DNA of 8,199 nucleotides from Cyanobacteria bacterium UBA8156. GTDB lineage: Bacteria > Cyanobacteriota > Cyanobacteriia > Pseudanabaenales > Pseudanabaenaceae. Below the pieces are notes generated by a model, which was given only the letters and a program-made list of their open reading frames with translations, had not been told where the DNA came from and did no database searches. Location of the stretch: positions 1 through 8,199 of the forward strand of contig DMPD01000257.1 in assembly GCA_003456125.1 (NCBI GenBank), read 5' to 3'. This document shows positions 7,215 through 8,199 of this stretch, piece after piece (within the stretch, counting starts at the first letter, position 1; every line of letters begins with the position of its first letter). The translations under genes were made by a program, and so were the position numbers.

Positions 7215-8165
7215 TTGAGCCTACCGTTGTCTCCCGGGGTACTGTTGCGCGATCGCTACCGCATTTGCGAGGCGATCGCCGAGGGGGGCATGGGCCGCAC
7301 CTACCTTGCCGAAGACCTCGAGCGGTTTTGCGAGCCCTGCGTCATCAAGGAATTTTTGCCCAGCTCCGGGCGGGGGCAAAACTTAGGACAAAAAGAACGG
7401 GAATTGTTTGCGCGGGAAGCCACGTTGTTGTATCGGCTTGACCACCCGCAAATTCCCCAGTTTCGCGGCCACTTTGAAGAAGAAGGGCGACTGTTTTTGG
7501 TGCAAGAGTACATCGATGGGGCCACCCTCCGAGAACTCCTGCAACAACGGCAACAGCAGGGCGAAACGTTCCGGGAAAACGAAATCGTGGAGCTGCTGCT
7601 GCAACTGCTGCCGGCTTTGGCGTACCTTCACCGCCAAAATATCGTGCACCGCGACATTTCCCCCGAAAACCTGATGGTGCGATCGCGCGATCGCCTGCCC
7701 ATGGTGCTGGATTTTGGGGCCAGCAAAGAATTGACCGCATTGACCCAACCCAGCAGCACCGCCACCGTCGTCGGCAAATTTGGGTATGCGCCCCCCGAAC
7801 AACTGCAAACCGGCCAAGCCTTTCCCAGCAGCGATTTGTATGCCCTGGCCGTGACCGCCCTGGAGCTGTTAACGGGCCAAAGCCCGGTCGAGCTGTACAA
7901 CGCCCGCGAACTGCGCTGGGAGTGGCACGATGCCGTTGCCGTTAGCCCTGTGTTGGCCAGCATCTTGGATCGCATGCTGGCACGGCAACCGGGGCAACGC
8001 TACAACAGGGCCGAAGAAGTACTGACGGAACTGGCCGCCTGGAAAACGGCTCGGCAACAACCCAAAACCGTGGTGGCGACCGTCGCCAAAACCATGGCTC
8101 CCCCCCGCACCCGCTACGCAACGAAAAATCCCCCCGCCCGGTTTGCCTGGGAATGGCTATCCCTC
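7215..8165 (+). CDS. Ser/Thr protein kinase, 3' end missing (contig end)
   Basis: An N-terminal fragment of 317 codons; the true C-terminus is lost because the sequence runs into adapter at 8166. It is a Hanks-type kinase that should phosphorylate Ser/Thr on cytosolic proteins. Kinase motifs (residues 14 to about 280): glycine-rich loop AEGGMG (22-27, first Gly replaced by Ala), ATP-binding Lys45 in CVIKEF, alpha-C Glu68, HRDISPEN (145-152, catalytic Asp147 and Asn152, but Ser149 where most Ser/Thr kinases have Lys), DFG (166-168) and APPE (192-195). The opening LSPGVLLRDRYRI is typical of cyanobacterial members. After the kinase domain a Lys/Pro/Thr-rich linker begins; many relatives continue into a transmembrane or sensor region, which cannot be seen here. 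There is no ATG or GTG start; TTG 7215 is chosen, with TTG 7227 or 7200 as alternatives. It is 42 bp downstream of, and in frame with, the histidine kinase. Confidence 0.9.
7679..7694. repeat. Two HIP1 octamers directly back to back
   Basis: GCGATCGC occurs at 7679-7686 and again at 7687-7694 with no gap, inside the kinase gene (codons for R-S-R-D-R). Single copies are scattered elsewhere, for example at 688, 1254, 2022, 3587 and 7249 (about sixteen in all by eye). HIP1 is the hallmark palindrome of many cyanobacterial genomes. Confidence 0.9.
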
Positions 8166-8199
8166 AGATCGGAAGAGCACACGTCTGAACTCCAGTCAC
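8166..8199 (+). other. Illumina TruSeq adapter sequence (artefact)
   Basis: The final 34 bases begin AGATCGGAAGAGCACACGTC and match the standard Illumina TruSeq read-1 adapter over their full length, to the very end of the window. This is untrimmed adapter joined to the contig end, not genomic DNA. Translated in the kinase frame it yields RSEEHTSELQS, a peptide tail familiar as a contaminant in predicted protein sets. Any annotation of the kinase should stop at 8165. Confidence 0.98.

Noticed and set aside
8166..8199. Reading the kinase through to the window end as a natural C-terminal tail
   Set aside because: The bases are adapter sequence, so the tail is artefactual.

Overview
The window most likely comes from a cyanobacterium. 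I count about sixteen copies by eye of the octamer GCGATCGC (HIP1, the palindrome over-represented in many cyanobacterial genomes). The gene families also fit: an SmtA-type metallothionein, a DUF29 protein, a PAS/double-receiver hybrid histidine kinase and a cyanobacterial-style Ser/Thr kinase. GC content looks high (around 60% by eye) and coding is dense. I cannot place it to genus.

Layout. (1) Positions 1-862, minus strand: the N-terminal 287 codons of a Ppx/GppA phosphatase, cut by the left edge. (2) Positions 863-973: a divergent intergenic region with a near-consensus promoter (TTGACA, 18 bp, TATGAT) whose -35/-10 interval holds an SmtB/ArsR-type inverted repeat. (3) Positions 974-1144: a 56-residue SmtA-like metallothionein with 10 Cys, followed by a strong GC hairpin. 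(4) Positions 1277-1816: an ADP-ribose-pyrophosphatase-like Nudix hydrolase. (5) Positions 1878-2330: a DUF29 protein, with a hairpin over its stop codon. (6) Positions 2375-4438: an M3-family zinc oligopeptidase (oligopeptidase A type). (7) Positions 4518-7172: a hybrid sensor histidine kinase (coiled coil, PAS, HisKA, HATPase, REC, REC). (8) Positions 7215-8165: the N-terminal part of a Ser/Thr protein kinase, cut at the right edge.

The last 34 bases (8166-8199) are not biological. They match the Illumina TruSeq read-1 adapter exactly, so the contig truly ends at 8165 and the kinase is truncated by the assembly.

From the metallothionein rightward everything is on the plus strand, but the gaps (132, 61, 44, 79 and 42 bp) and the hairpins suggest several short transcription units rather than one operon. 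The clearest regulatory story is zinc/metal stress: an SmtB-type repressor, not encoded here, should hold the metallothionein promoter shut until metal is abundant. The histidine kinase and Ser/Thr kinase are adjacent, co-directional and even in the same reading frame, so a shared signalling role is possible but unproven. Nothing suggests phage, transposon, CRISPR or a defence island. No gene-free stretch exceeds 300 bases (the longest is 1145-1276), and I see no tRNA or rRNA. Overall this is an ordinary chromosomal region with a few details worth checking, and I do not see a convincing new system.
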